64,000 nt of DNA from Dongia sedimenti. GTDB lineage: Bacteria > Pseudomonadota > Alphaproteobacteria > Dongiales > Dongiaceae. The position numbers and the translations under genes are program-made. Positions 27,132 to 35,524 of the stretch are shown in pieces (positions within the stretch are counted from its first letter, which is position 1; each line of letters begins with the position of its first letter). A model generated the notes under the pieces. It had not been told where the DNA came from, ran no database searches, and saw only the letters and a list, made by a program, of their open reading frames with translations. The stretch lies in NCBI GenBank assembly GCA_030715195.1, contig JAUYVI010000006.1, positions 62,001-126,000 on the forward strand, given 5' to 3'.

Positions 27132-27736
27132 GCATCCTCGCCGTCCATCCGGGCACCTTCTATCACATCGAGAGTCTCGAGGCGCCGCGCTATGCCGGCA
27201 TGTTCGACCGGCTGGTGCGGCCCGAGGATCTCCAGGACGTGCGGCTGGAGGATTTCCGGGTTGTCCTCATCCCGTGCCGGACCCCCGCCGAACGCATGAT
27301 CGCGCATGCGGCGCAACTGCGCGCCTATCTCGACCAGGGCGGCACCGTGATCGCGACCGGCGAGAACGACTGGGCGCATTATCTGCCCGCGATCCGATTC
27401 ACGCCGCAGGAGACGAACTGGTGGTGGTGGCTGACCCCCGGCGCCGATCTCGGCGTGCAGATCACGGCGCCCGGGCACGCGCTGTTCAAGCGCCTCACGC
27501 GGGATGATCTATCCTGGCATATGCATGGCTGGTTCGACGTTCCGGACGGCGCCGAAGTCCTGGCCGTCAACGAGAGCGGCAGGCCGATCCTCTATATCGA
27601 CACGGTCACGACCAACGGCCGGATGATCCTGACCAGCCTCGATCCGTTCTATCACCACGGCTCGCATTTCATGCCGGCCACGACGCGGTTCCTCGACGGC
27701 TTCCTCGGCTGGATGCGCGAGGACCTGGACCGCTGA
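27128..27736 (+). CDS. Class I glutamine-amidotransferase/ThuA-like protein B of the iron operon
   Basis: A 202-residue protein whose fold resembles its upstream neighbour: FRVVLIPCRTPAERMIAHAAQLRAYLDQGGTVIATGEND, then a Trp-rich TNWWWWLTPG and HALFKRLTRDDLSWHMHGWF. A Cys lies in the IPCRT turn, but it is not the classic nucleophile-elbow context. It may be a ThuA-like paralogue of protein A (GHM and GEND occupy equivalent places). It ends 5 bp before the convergent ribose-type permease. Function unknown; the context is iron uptake. Confidence 0.68.
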   Translation: MSILAVHPGTFYHIESLEAPRYAGMFDRLVRPEDLQDVRLEDFRVVLIPCRTPAERMIAHAAQLRAYLDQGGTVIATGENDWAHYLPAIRFTPQETNWWWWLTPGADLGVQITAPGHALFKRLTRDDLSWHMHGWFDVPDGAEVLAVNESGRPILYIDTVTTNGRMILTSLDPFYHHGSHFMPATTRFLDGFLGWMREDLDR

Positions 27737-27741
27737 AGCCG

Positions 27742-28770
27742 CTATTTCAGCCGGCGTGACTTGGCGAACTGATCGAAGGCGACGACGGCGACCAGGATCA
27801 GGCCGATGGTGATCTGCTGGACGTAGGGGTTGACGTTCATCAACACCAGGCCGTTGTTCAGCACGCCGATCAGGATCGCGCCGATCACCGTGCCGAAGAT
27901 CGTGCCGATGCCGCCGAACAGGCTTGTGCCGCCGATGACGACGGCGGCGATGACGTTGAGCTCATAGCCCATGCCGGCCACGGCTTCCGCGGAGTTGAGG
28001 CGGGCCGAGAGCACGAAGCCGGCGAGGCCGGCCAGGAAGCCGATGATCACATAGACCGAGAGCAGCACGCGCTCGACATTGACGCCGGCGAGCCGCGCCG
28101 CCTCGCGGTTGCCGCCGACCGCATAGACCTGACGGCCGTAGCGGGTGTAGCGCAGCACCACGAAGGCGATGGCGGCGATGGCGAGGAAGATGATGACCGG
28201 GATCGGCACCGCGCCGAGCCGGCCCTGGCCCCAGAAGCGATAGTCGGCCTCGAAGCCGCTGATCGGGCCGGAGCCGGAGATCATCAGCGCCATGCCGCGA
28301 AAGACAGAAAGGCCGCCCAGGGTCACCACGAAGGGCGGCACCTTGAGCTTGGTGATCGCGGTGCCTTGGATGGCGCCACCCAGCAGACCGACGGCGATCG
28401 CGCCCATCATGGCGGCGAACCAGCCATAGCCCTGCGCCTCGTCGGCGGACAATGAGAAGGAGCTGGCGGTGGTGCCCTTGGCGATGATCGCGGCGGTCAA
28501 CCCGGCGACCGCGACCAGGGAGCCGACCGAAAGGTCGATGCCGGCGGTCAGGATCACGAAGGTCATGCCGACCGCGATCAGGCCCTCGATCGAGATCTGC
28601 CGCATCACGTTGAACAGGTTCTGCTGCGACAGAAACGCGGGCGACAGGAAGGAGAAGATCACCATCAGCAGCAACAGGCACACGAAGGGCGCGTAGCGGC
28701 TGAGCCAGGGGATGATCCGGCTGGCGCGCGATCGAGTCGGCTGGAGTTTTGTGTCGGTCGCTTGCGTCAT
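27742..28770 (-). CDS. Ribose-type sugar ABC transporter permease
   Basis: A 342-residue permease with ~8-10 hydrophobic helices. EGLIAVGMTFVILTAGIDLSVGSL is the diagnostic RbsC-family motif (about 60-85), and GGNREAARLAGVNVERVL is the loop contacting the ATPase. Its ATG overlaps the ATPase stop (ATGA). It is the last gene of a three-gene binding protein-ATPase-permease operon. The sugar cannot be deduced. Confidence 0.94.
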   Translation of the reverse strand: MTQATDTKLQPTRSRASRIIPWLSRYAPFVCLLLLMVIFSFLSPAFLSQQNLFNVMRQISIEGLIAVGMTFVILTAGIDLSVGSLVAVAGLTAAIIAKGTTASSFSLSADEAQGYGWFAAMMGAIAVGLLGGAIQGTAITKLKVPPFVVTLGGLSVFRGMALMISGSGPISGFEADYRFWGQGRLGAVPIPVIIFLAIAAIAFVVLRYTRYGRQVYAVGGNREAARLAGVNVERVLLSVYVIIGFLAGLAGFVLSARLNSAEAVAGMGYELNVIAAVVIGGTSLFGGIGTIFGTVIGAILIGVLNNGLVLMNVNPYVQQITIGLILVAVVAFDQFAKSRRLK

Positions 28771-30323
28771 TGCGGTCCTGCGCTGGCGATTGGGGTGCTG
28801 GAGGGTTGCTCGATGGCCATCAGATGCATCAGCGATTCTTCGGTGGCGCGCGCGCCCGGCATGGTGCCGGTGACCCGGCCTTCGCGCATGGTGATGATGC
28901 GGTCGCTGATCGCCATGACTTCGGGCAATTCGGAGGAGATGGCGATGATCGCGATGCCGGCGCGGGCCATCAGGTCGAGCTGCTGATGCACCTCGGCCTT
29001 CGCGGCGATGTCGATGCCGCGGGTCGGCTCATCGACGATCAGCACCTTCGGCTTCAGGGCCAGCCAGCGCGCCAGCACCACCTTCTGCTGGTTGCCGCCG
29101 GAGAGGCCGCTGATCGGATCGTCGGGCGAGGCCATGCGGATGTCGAGCGCCTTGCGGAAACGCTCGACCAGGGCGGTCTCGGCCTTGTCGCTGACGAACC
29201 AGCGCCCGAAGCTCAGCGCCTTCAGGTTGGAGATCGCGAGGTTGTGGCGGATCGCGAGATCGAGGAACAAGGCCTGCTGCTTGCGGTCTTCCGGCACCAG
29301 GCCGATGCCGTGGCGGATCGCATCGGCCGGCGAGCGGAGGTGGAGCGGTTTGCCGTCGATCTCGACCGTGCCGTGCCCGAACGGATCGGCGCCGAAGATG
29401 GCGCGCGCGAGCTCGGTGCGCCCGGCGCCCATCAAGCCGGCGAGACCCAGGATCTCGCCCGCGCGCACCTCCAGGCTGACATCCTTCAGCAAGGTTGCAT
29501 GCGGATTGGTCGGATCGCGGTCGCGCGAGATGTTCTTCACCGTCATCACGACGGGGCCGGTGCTGCGGTCGCCGCCCAGCCGGGTGAACAGCTGGCTGCT
29601 CGACCGCCCGACCATCATCTTCACGAAGTCATCGACCTTCAATTCGCCGACCTTGCCGCCGCCGACCCGCTTGCCGTCGCGCAGCACCGTGACGCGGTCG
29701 CAGATCTGCTCGACCTCGTTCAGACGGTGGGTGACGTAGATGATGGAGAGGCCCCGGGCCTTGAGATCGGCAATGATTCGGAACAGATGCTCGACCTCGC
29801 GCTCGGTGAGTGCCGCGGTCGGCTCGTCCATGACGATGATGCGGGAATCGCGAGACAGCGCGCGGGCGATCTCCACCATCTGCTGCTCGCCGACCGAGAG
29901 GTCGCTGACCGGCGTCATCGGATCGAAGCTGAGATTGAGATGCTGCAGGACCTTGGCGGTCTCGTCGCGCATCTTCGACCAGGAGACGAAGCCGTTGCTG
30001 CCCGGCTCGCGGCAGAGGAACATGTTCTCCGCGACCGTCATGGTCGGGATCAGGTTGAACTCCTGATAGATGGTGATGATGCCGTGCTTCTGGGCATCGA
30101 TCGGATTCTTGAACCGGAGCGGCGTTCCGCCCAGCGTGATCGTGCCCGCGTCCGGCGCATAGGCACCGGAGAGGATCTTGAGCAACGTCGATTTGCCGGC
30201 GCCGTTCTCGCCCAGCAAGCCGTGGGTCTCGCCGGGCAGGATTTCCAGCGACACATCGTCCAGCGCCAGCACGCCGGGGAAGCGCTTAATGATGTACTCC
30301 ATGCGGAGCAAAGGCTCGGTCAT
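28767..30323 (-). CDS. Ribose-type sugar ABC transporter ATPase (RbsA-like)
   Basis: A 518-residue protein of two fused ATPase domains. Domain 1 has Walker A GENGAGKST, signature VGEQQMVEIARAL and Walker B IIVMDEPTAAL. Domain 2 has the degenerate Walker A GLMGAGRTEL usual in this family, signature LSGGNQQKVVLARWL and Walker B VLIVDEPTRGID. The duplicated ATPase is typical of RbsA/MglA importers of pentoses and related sugars. Confidence 0.95.
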   Translation of the reverse strand: MTEPLLRMEYIIKRFPGVLALDDVSLEILPGETHGLLGENGAGKSTLLKILSGAYAPDAGTITLGGTPLRFKNPIDAQKHGIITIYQEFNLIPTMTVAENMFLCREPGSNGFVSWSKMRDETAKVLQHLNLSFDPMTPVSDLSVGEQQMVEIARALSRDSRIIVMDEPTAALTEREVEHLFRIIADLKARGLSIIYVTHRLNEVEQICDRVTVLRDGKRVGGGKVGELKVDDFVKMMVGRSSSQLFTRLGGDRSTGPVVMTVKNISRDRDPTNPHATLLKDVSLEVRAGEILGLAGLMGAGRTELARAIFGADPFGHGTVEIDGKPLHLRSPADAIRHGIGLVPEDRKQQALFLDLAIRHNLAISNLKALSFGRWFVSDKAETALVERFRKALDIRMASPDDPISGLSGGNQQKVVLARWLALKPKVLIVDEPTRGIDIAAKAEVHQQLDLMARAGIAIIAISSELPEVMAISDRIITMREGRVTGTMPGARATEESLMHLMAIEQPSSTPIASAGPQ

Positions 30324-30343
30324 CGGATTCTCACAGGCGAAAT

Positions 30344-30374
30344 CGTCCGGCGGATGGGCTCCACCCGCCGGACG
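30344..30374. promoter_or_regulatory. Intercistronic hairpin between binding-protein and ATPase genes
   Basis: CGTCCGGCGG and CCGCCGGACG pair perfectly over 10 bp around an 11-nt loop, within the 63-bp gap of the operon. It has no U-run. Such hairpins usually raise the amount of binding-protein mRNA relative to the downstream genes. Confidence 0.6.
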
Positions 30375-30386
30375 GAACGCTTACCC

Positions 30387-31370
30387 TTACTGGATCTCGC
30401 CGAGGCGCTCGGCCTTGTCGAGATTGTCCTTGGTGATGGTGATCGGGGTCAGCAGCTCGGTCTTCGGCTCCGGCGCCTTGCCGTCGCGCAGGAACGCGAC
30501 CATCTTGTCCACCGCCTTCGAGCTCTGCAGGCCGGGGAACTGCTCGACGGTCGCGGTTAGGCTGCCGTCCTTCACCCGGGCCAGGGCTTCCGGCAGGGCG
30601 TCGAAGCCGATCAGCGCGACCTTGCCGGAGAGGTTGTGCGCCTTCACCGCTTCCATGGCGCCGAGGATCATGTCGTCATTGGCGGCGACGATCACATCCG
30701 GCGGCGTCTGCATGCTGGCCAGCGCCGCTTCGGTCACGGACAGACCCTTCACGCGGTCGAACTCCGCGGTCTGCTCGAACACGATCGGGTACTTGTCCTT
30801 GTGCTGGTCGAGGATGGCGTGCAGGCCCTTGTTGCGGTCGATCGCCGGACCGGCACCCGGCTGGCCCTGCAGGTTCATGACCTTCGCGCCGTTCGGGAAC
30901 ATCTTCATGATCAGCTCGGCCTGGGCCTCGCCGCCCTTGGAATTGTCGGCGCCGACATGCCCCAGGAGATCGGGCACCTTGGCGACATAGCGATCGATGG
31001 TGATCACCGGAATCTTGGCATCGACCGCCTCTTGCAGGGCCGGCGCCATGGCGTCGACCTCGTTCGGGCTAATCACGATGCCGTCGACCTTGCGGGCGAT
31101 CGCCGCCTCGACGTCGGAGGTCTGCTTGGTCGAGCTGACCTGGCCGTCGCTCTCGACGATCTCGACGCCGAGCTTCTCGCCCTCGGCCTTGATCTGATTC
31201 ATCATGTGGACGAAGAACGGAAACTTCAGGCCCGGCACCGAGCCGAGGATGACCAGCTTCTTGTCCTCGGCCGAAGCGGACCCGGACGTGATGCCGGCCA
31301 GCGAAACAGCGGAAACGGCAACCGCCGCGATACGCAAGGCGCTGCCGAACTTGTGCGACATTCTGAACAT
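30387..31370 (-). CDS. Sugar ABC transporter substrate-binding protein (RbsB-like)
   Basis: A 327-residue periplasmic binding protein of the PBP1 fold. A signal peptide (basic SHKF, hydrophobic Ala/Val core) probably ends at ASA near residue 34. The mature protein starts KKLVILGSVPGLKFPFFVHM and contains VDGIVISPNEVDAMAPAL and VALIGFDALPEAL, both typical of ribose-type binders. AGGAG lies 6-7 bp before the ATG at 31370; an internal ATG at 31361 also fits. First gene of its operon. Confidence 0.92.
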   Translation of the reverse strand: MFRMSHKFGSALRIAAVAVSAVSLAGITSGSASAEDKKLVILGSVPGLKFPFFVHMMNQIKAEGEKLGVEIVESDGQVSSTKQTSDVEAAIARKVDGIVISPNEVDAMAPALQEAVDAKIPVITIDRYVAKVPDLLGHVGADNSKGGEAQAELIMKMFPNGAKVMNLQGQPGAGPAIDRNKGLHAILDQHKDKYPIVFEQTAEFDRVKGLSVTEAALASMQTPPDVIVAANDDMILGAMEAVKAHNLSGKVALIGFDALPEALARVKDGSLTATVEQFPGLQSSKAVDKMVAFLRDGKAPEPKTELLTPITITKDNLDKAERLGEIQ

Positions 31371-31399
31371 GCGAGACTCCTCCCAGTTTGGTCTTCGTT

Positions 31400-31419
31400 T
31401 GATTGAATCGATTTTATCA
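31400..31419. promoter_or_regulatory. Possible LacI-type operator before the ribose-type operon
   Basis: TGATTGAATCGATTTTATCA is symmetrical at eight of ten pairs, with a central AATCGATT. It lies 30 bp upstream of the binding-protein start in an AT-rich stretch. GCGTGAAAACGC follows (31421-31432), another LacI-like half-symmetric element. No regulator gene is adjacent. Confidence 0.4.
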
Positions 31420-31584
31420 GCGTGAAAACGCGCTTGCTCGAACCGATGTTCCCCTTCGCAAACGCATAGTGCATGCAGTGAACAGACGAGGCATCTTTGA
31501 TTGCATTGTCGGGCGCGTCAAGCGGAAGGCTGTGCCGCACTGCGGCAATTGCGCCGCGGGCGCTGCTCAATTAAGAGGCAAGCG

Positions 31585-32040
31585 ATGGAAGACGGCCGCG
31601 ACCTTCTGGCAGTTCCGATCAGCGACGCCGCGACCGTGCGGCGACTGCTGATCGAAGCCGCGAAAGCCCGCCGCGACATCTCCTATGCCGACCTGCTCGA
31701 CCGGATGGGGCACGCTTTCAGCCGGCCGAAGATGCGGGCCCTCTGCAAGACCTTGGGCGCGGTCGATGATGCCGCGGTGGCCAAGGGCGAGCCGGAGCTC
31801 GCCGTTCTGGTGGTCCGCCAATCCGACCGCCTGCCGGGCGACGGCTGGTGGGTGAGCTGTGCCGAGCGCTTGGGCTATCACGGCCTGTGGACCGGCCCCG
31901 ACGCGGTGAAGTTCATCCGCCGGCAGCAGAAGAAGGCGTTCGATTATTGGAGCGGTAAGCGGATCATGCCCCGGGCGGGCGATAGCGCTCGCGGTAAATC
32001 CGCGCAAAAGCGATCACGCAGGCGATCAGCAGCGGGCTGA
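31585..32040 (+). CDS. Hypothetical cytoplasmic protein
   Basis: A 151-residue protein from the ATG at 31585, preceded by AAGAGG at good spacing. A helical N-terminal half (DAATVRRLLIEAAKARRDISYADLLDRMG) is followed by ELAVLVVRQSDRLPGDGWW and a very basic tail ending SAQKRSRRRSAAG. The pattern resembles small winged-helix-like or alkyltransferase-associated proteins, but I cannot name a family. It overlaps the convergent AI-2E transporter by 77 bp at the basic tail, so the true end of conserved sequence may be earlier. Confidence 0.6.
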   Translation: MEDGRDLLAVPISDAATVRRLLIEAAKARRDISYADLLDRMGHAFSRPKMRALCKTLGAVDDAAVAKGEPELAVLVVRQSDRLPGDGWWVSCAERLGYHGLWTGPDAVKFIRRQQKKAFDYWSGKRIMPRAGDSARGKSAQKRSRRRSAAG

Positions 32041-33094
32041 TCAACCCGCCGACCGGTCCATAGACCTGGAACCCGCCGAGCACGCCGAGGAACAGCAGGG
32101 TCGCGGGGAGGCGGGCATGGCTGCCCACGACGATCGGCCGCAGCAGATTGTCGATCAGTCCCACGGCGACCACGCCCCAGACCGTCAGGCCGATCGCGGC
32201 GCCGATCTGGTCGGTCATGACCAGGTAGACCACGGCGGGCACCCAGACGATCGCCGTTCCGATGAAGGGGACGACGGCCAGGAAGGTCGCCACGAAGCCC
32301 AGCAGCACCGGATAGGGAATGCCGGCGACGGCCAGGCCGATCCCGACCAGCAGGCCTTGCGCCGAGGCCGTGATCAGCGTGCCGCGGACCATGGCCACCA
32401 CCGTGCGGTCGAGGCCGCGCAGCACCATGGCCTTGCTCTCGGCCTCCATCGGCACGAGATCCATCAGCCGGGCGATCATCGACGGCCCGTCGCGCAGGAA
32501 GAAGAACAGCGCCAGCAGCAGGATGAACAGCTGGAACAGCACCGTGACGAACTTGCGCACGATCGTCGCGCCGGCGGAGGTGATCCGGTTGCCGAGCTCG
32601 CGCACGGTCTCGCTCGCGACGCTCGGGACATCGAGCTCGATCATGTCGAAGAATCGCTGCGCCGCCGCCAGCAGCCGGTCAAACGCCGCGAGCTCGCCGT
32701 TCCTTGTCATCGGCCAGCCCTGGCTGCGCTGCGCCGTCAGCCAGGCATTCAGTTCCGGAACCATCTGTGCGGCCTCCCGGACCAGGATCCAGGTGAGCAC
32801 GCTGGCCGGAACGATCACCGTCACCATGACGAGGATCGTGATCAGCAGGGAAGCGACGCTGGGCGAGGGAATGCGGCGCAGCACGAACTGGCGCAGCGGG
32901 AACACCACCAGTGCCAGCATGGCGGCGCCGAGCAACGGCGCCAGGAACGGCGCCAGCACCAGGAAGAGCTGGTAGATCAGAAAGAAATAGGCGGCGAAGA
33001 AGAAGACGACGAGCAGACGCTCGCGATTGAACAAGCCGTCGGCCGCCGAGGTCGGGCGCGGCAGATCGGGAGGCGGGTTTCCAGGGTCCGTCAT
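31964..33094 (-). CDS. AI-2E family transporter
   Basis: A 376-residue membrane protein with the family's layout. A pair of helices (VVFFFAAYFFLIYQLFLVLAPFLAP...) opens it, a soluble loop with a helical stretch follows, then a cluster of C-terminal helices including GLVGIGLAVAGIPYPVLLG-like and FIGTAIVWVPAVVYL. The family exports autoinducer-2 in some bacteria and acts as a Na+/H+ antiporter or unknown exporter in others. The ATG at 33094 overlaps the stop of the small membrane protein upstream (ATGA). The frame is open to 33178, but those residues are unlike the family. Confidence 0.88.
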   Translation of the reverse strand: MTDPGNPPPDLPRPTSAADGLFNRERLLVVFFFAAYFFLIYQLFLVLAPFLAPLLGAAMLALVVFPLRQFVLRRIPSPSVASLLITILVMVTVIVPASVLTWILVREAAQMVPELNAWLTAQRSQGWPMTRNGELAAFDRLLAAAQRFFDMIELDVPSVASETVRELGNRITSAGATIVRKFVTVLFQLFILLLALFFFLRDGPSMIARLMDLVPMEAESKAMVLRGLDRTVVAMVRGTLITASAQGLLVGIGLAVAGIPYPVLLGFVATFLAVVPFIGTAIVWVPAVVYLVMTDQIGAAIGLTVWGVVAVGLIDNLLRPIVVGSHARLPATLLFLGVLGGFQVYGPVGGLISPLLIACVIAFARIYRERYRPPGA

Positions 33095-33660
33095 GGTGCT
33101 GCTTCGCCCGTCGGTTTCAGGATCACCGTGGCGGCGGCCAGCCGCCGGTAGAGATTGCGCCGCCGCGCCAATGGCCACCAGTCATAGAGAAAGATCTCGA
33201 TCGGCCGCCAGTTCGCCACCCAGCCGAGAATGATCAGGCCTTCGCCCAGGAACCCGGCGACATAGCCCGTACCGAGTGCGCCGACGATGTTTCCCGCGGC
33301 GAGGCAGAGGCCGAGCACGGCCAGGCCGACGATCAACGACCTTCGCCCGATGCGAAACAGTTCCTTCAGATCGCGCCCGATCACCTCGGCGCGATAGGCG
33401 AAGAAATGTCGCAGGGCGCTCTCCAGATCGCGGGCGGCGGGTGTCTCCGCTTCCGCCGCCGGGAGATGAACCAGGATCTTCAGCGACAGATCCCGCGGCA
33501 GCTCGCGCGCCCAATCGACGATGTACTCTTCGACATCGCGGTCGAGGTCGCGCTCCTTGAACGGGTAAGGGTCCAGGGTGTGGAACAGCTGCGGCAGCCG
33601 CTCGATACCGATCTCGATGACCGGGAGAGCCTCCTTGAGCGGCTTGGTCGGCCGGACCAT
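33091..33660 (-). CDS. Small membrane protein of unknown function
   Basis: A 189-residue protein. A soluble N-terminal part with VIEIGIERLPQLFHTLDPYPFKERDLD and DVEEYIVDWARELP is followed by two hydrophobic segments (about 108-130 and 134-152) and a basic tail with YDWWPLARRRNLYRRL. It resembles conserved alphaproteobacterial proteins seen near transporters, but I cannot name a role. Its start and stop both overlap neighbouring genes, so it is within one operon with the RraA-like protein and the AI-2E transporter. Confidence 0.78.
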   Translation of the reverse strand: MVRPTKPLKEALPVIEIGIERLPQLFHTLDPYPFKERDLDRDVEEYIVDWARELPRDLSLKILVHLPAAEAETPAARDLESALRHFFAYRAEVIGRDLKELFRIGRRSLIVGLAVLGLCLAAGNIVGALGTGYVAGFLGEGLIILGWVANWRPIEIFLYDWWPLARRRNLYRRLAAATVILKPTGEAAP

Positions 33661-34346
33661 CAGGTCTCGACGACGCGGTCGGAATCGAGGATCGCCTGCA
33701 CGAAAGCCGGCACTTCGAGCCCGGCCTTGACCTTGGCTTCCAGCGCCGTTTCGGCGGCGCGCACGTCTTTGAGCTTATCGAGCACGATCTCCGCCTGCGC
33801 CAGGGGGATGATGACGACGCCGTCATTGTCGCCGATGACGATATCGCCCGGCGCGATGGCGACGCTGCCCATGGTGATCGTATGTCCGACCGTCCCGGGA
33901 CCGTTGCGAGCCGGTGAGTTCGGGGTGACGCCGGCGCAATAGACCGGCAGGCCGACGCCGAGGACCCCGGCGAGATCGCGCACCAGCCCGTCGGTCACCA
34001 GGCCGAGCAGGCCCCGGTTCTTCGCCATGCCGAGCAGCAGGTCGCCGGTCACCGACGTGGCGGTAAAGGCATCGGTCGCCGCGACCAGGATGTCGCCGGC
34101 CTGCGCCGTCGCCATCGCGCCGAACAAGGCGAGATTATCGGCCGGTCCGCAATGACAGGTCATGGCGACGCCGACCAGCGGCGTGTTCTGCGACGCCAGC
34201 GGCTTGATCCGGTAATCGAGCCCGCCGCGCCCGCCCATGGCATCGATCACATAGCCGGTAGGCACGCCGGCGAAGGCTTGCATCACCGCCGCCGAAGGTC
34301 GCGGAAACGTGCGGCGGATGGTGAGGAGCGGGGGATCCTTGATCAT
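33660..34346 (-). CDS. RraA-family aldolase
   Basis: A 228-residue protein from the ATG at 34346. The RraA signature GLVTDGLVRDLAGV holds the conserved Arg and Asp that bind metal and pyruvate-enolate; GDIVIGDNDGVVIIPLAQAE closes the domain. Members are 4-hydroxy-4-methyl-2-oxoglutarate or oxaloacetate-type aldolases/decarboxylases, or the RNase E regulator RraA. In this operon (lactonase, hydroxy-acid dehydrogenase) an aldolase role fits better. Longer open sequence upstream overlaps the FMN enzyme. Confidence 0.88.
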   Translation of the reverse strand: MIKDPPLLTIRRTFPRPSAAVMQAFAGVPTGYVIDAMGGRGGLDYRIKPLASQNTPLVGVAMTCHCGPADNLALFGAMATAQAGDILVAATDAFTATSVTGDLLLGMAKNRGLLGLVTDGLVRDLAGVLGVGLPVYCAGVTPNSPARNGPGTVGHTITMGSVAIAPGDIVIGDNDGVVIIPLAQAEIVLDKLKDVRAAETALEAKVKAGLEVPAFVQAILDSDRVVET

Positions 34347-35524
34347 GAGCCTTGTCCAATGCGTTGCTTCAGCAGCAGGCTGTTGTCGATCTGGTCGATC
34401 CGCGTCACGCCGCAGAGGCCCATCGCCCGGTCGATCTCCTGGGCGAAGATCTCCAGCACCCGGGCAACGCCGGCTTCGCCGGCAACCGCCACGCCCCACA
34501 ATTGTGGCCGTCCGATCAGGCAGGCCTTGGCGCCCAAGGCCAGCGCCTTCACCACATCGGTGCCGCGGCGGATGCCGCCATCGACCAGCACCGGAATGCG
34601 TCCATCGACCGCATCGACGATGGCCGGCAGCGCGTCCAGGCCCGACGCCGCGCCGTCAAGCTGCCGTCCACCATGGTTGGAGACGATCAGCGCATCGACG
34701 CCGCGGCTCACCGCCATCTTCGCCTCGTCCGGGTGCAGGATGCCTTTCAGGATCAGCGGCCCCGTCCAGAGCTTGCGCAGCGCATCGACGTCGCCCCAAT
34801 GCATCGCGGGGTCGAGCAGCTGCGACATGCGGCCGGCGAGGCTCTTGATGTCCGATGCCTCGCCCGGTCGCACGTAGTTGCCGAAGGTGATGCGCGGCAG
34901 CTCCTTGCGCATGCGCCACAGCCATTCCGCCTTCAGCGCCATGCCGGCGAGACCGGTCGCGCCGAAGCGCGGCGGGATGGTGAATCCGTTCCTGAGGTCG
35001 CGCTCGCGGTTGCCGAGCATCTGGTTGTCGGTGGTCAGCACGAGCGCGTCGTAGCTCGCCGTGGCGGCACGTTCGGTGAGCTCGCGCGTGAAGCCGCGGT
35101 CGCGGTAGATGAAGACCTGCATCCAGCGCGGGCTGACGCCGGTCCCGGCCAGTTGCTCCAGGGTGCAGACCGAGCCATGGCTGAGGCAATAGGCCGTGCC
35201 GGCCGAAGCCGCAGCGCGCGCGGCGCAGCGTTCGCCGTCCGGCCAGAACAGGCCACCCAATCCGGTCGGGCCGACGATCACCGGCAGGCTGAGCTTCTTG
35301 CCGAGGAGATCGACCGAGAGATCGCGGGTCGCGGCGCCGCTCAAGGGGCGCGGCAGCAGGTCGATGTCGTCGAAGGCGGATTCGTTGCGCCGCAGGGTCA
35401 ACTCATCCTCGGCCCCGCCATCGGCGAAGTCGAAGACCGGCCGCGGCAGGGCGGCACGGGCGAGCTCGCGCATCGCCGCGACGCTGATGGCGCGACGGCG
35501 CCAGGACGGCACCGCTTCGGTCAT
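34343..35524 (-). CDS. FMN-dependent alpha-hydroxy-acid dehydrogenase
   Basis: A 393-residue enzyme of the lactate dehydrogenase/glycolate oxidase family. The FMN site includes VIVGPTGLGGLFWPDGE and WTGPLILKGILHPDEAK; the catalytic signature SNHGGRQLDGA contains the active His and Arg; VLVDGGIRRGTDVVKALALGA binds FMN phosphate. The frame is open far upstream into the amidohydrolase region, but the ATG at 35524 overlaps that gene's stop (ATGA) and gives the standard N-terminus. It oxidises a 2-hydroxy acid to a 2-oxo acid, probably between the lactonase and the RraA-like aldolase. Confidence 0.93.
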   Translation of the reverse strand: MTEAVPSWRRRAISVAAMRELARAALPRPVFDFADGGAEDELTLRRNESAFDDIDLLPRPLSGAATRDLSVDLLGKKLSLPVIVGPTGLGGLFWPDGERCAARAAASAGTAYCLSHGSVCTLEQLAGTGVSPRWMQVFIYRDRGFTRELTERAATASYDALVLTTDNQMLGNRERDLRNGFTIPPRFGATGLAGMALKAEWLWRMRKELPRITFGNYVRPGEASDIKSLAGRMSQLLDPAMHWGDVDALRKLWTGPLILKGILHPDEAKMAVSRGVDALIVSNHGGRQLDGAASGLDALPAIVDAVDGRIPVLVDGGIRRGTDVVKALALGAKACLIGRPQLWGVAVAGEAGVARVLEIFAQEIDRAMGLCGVTRIDQIDNSLLLKQRIGQGS

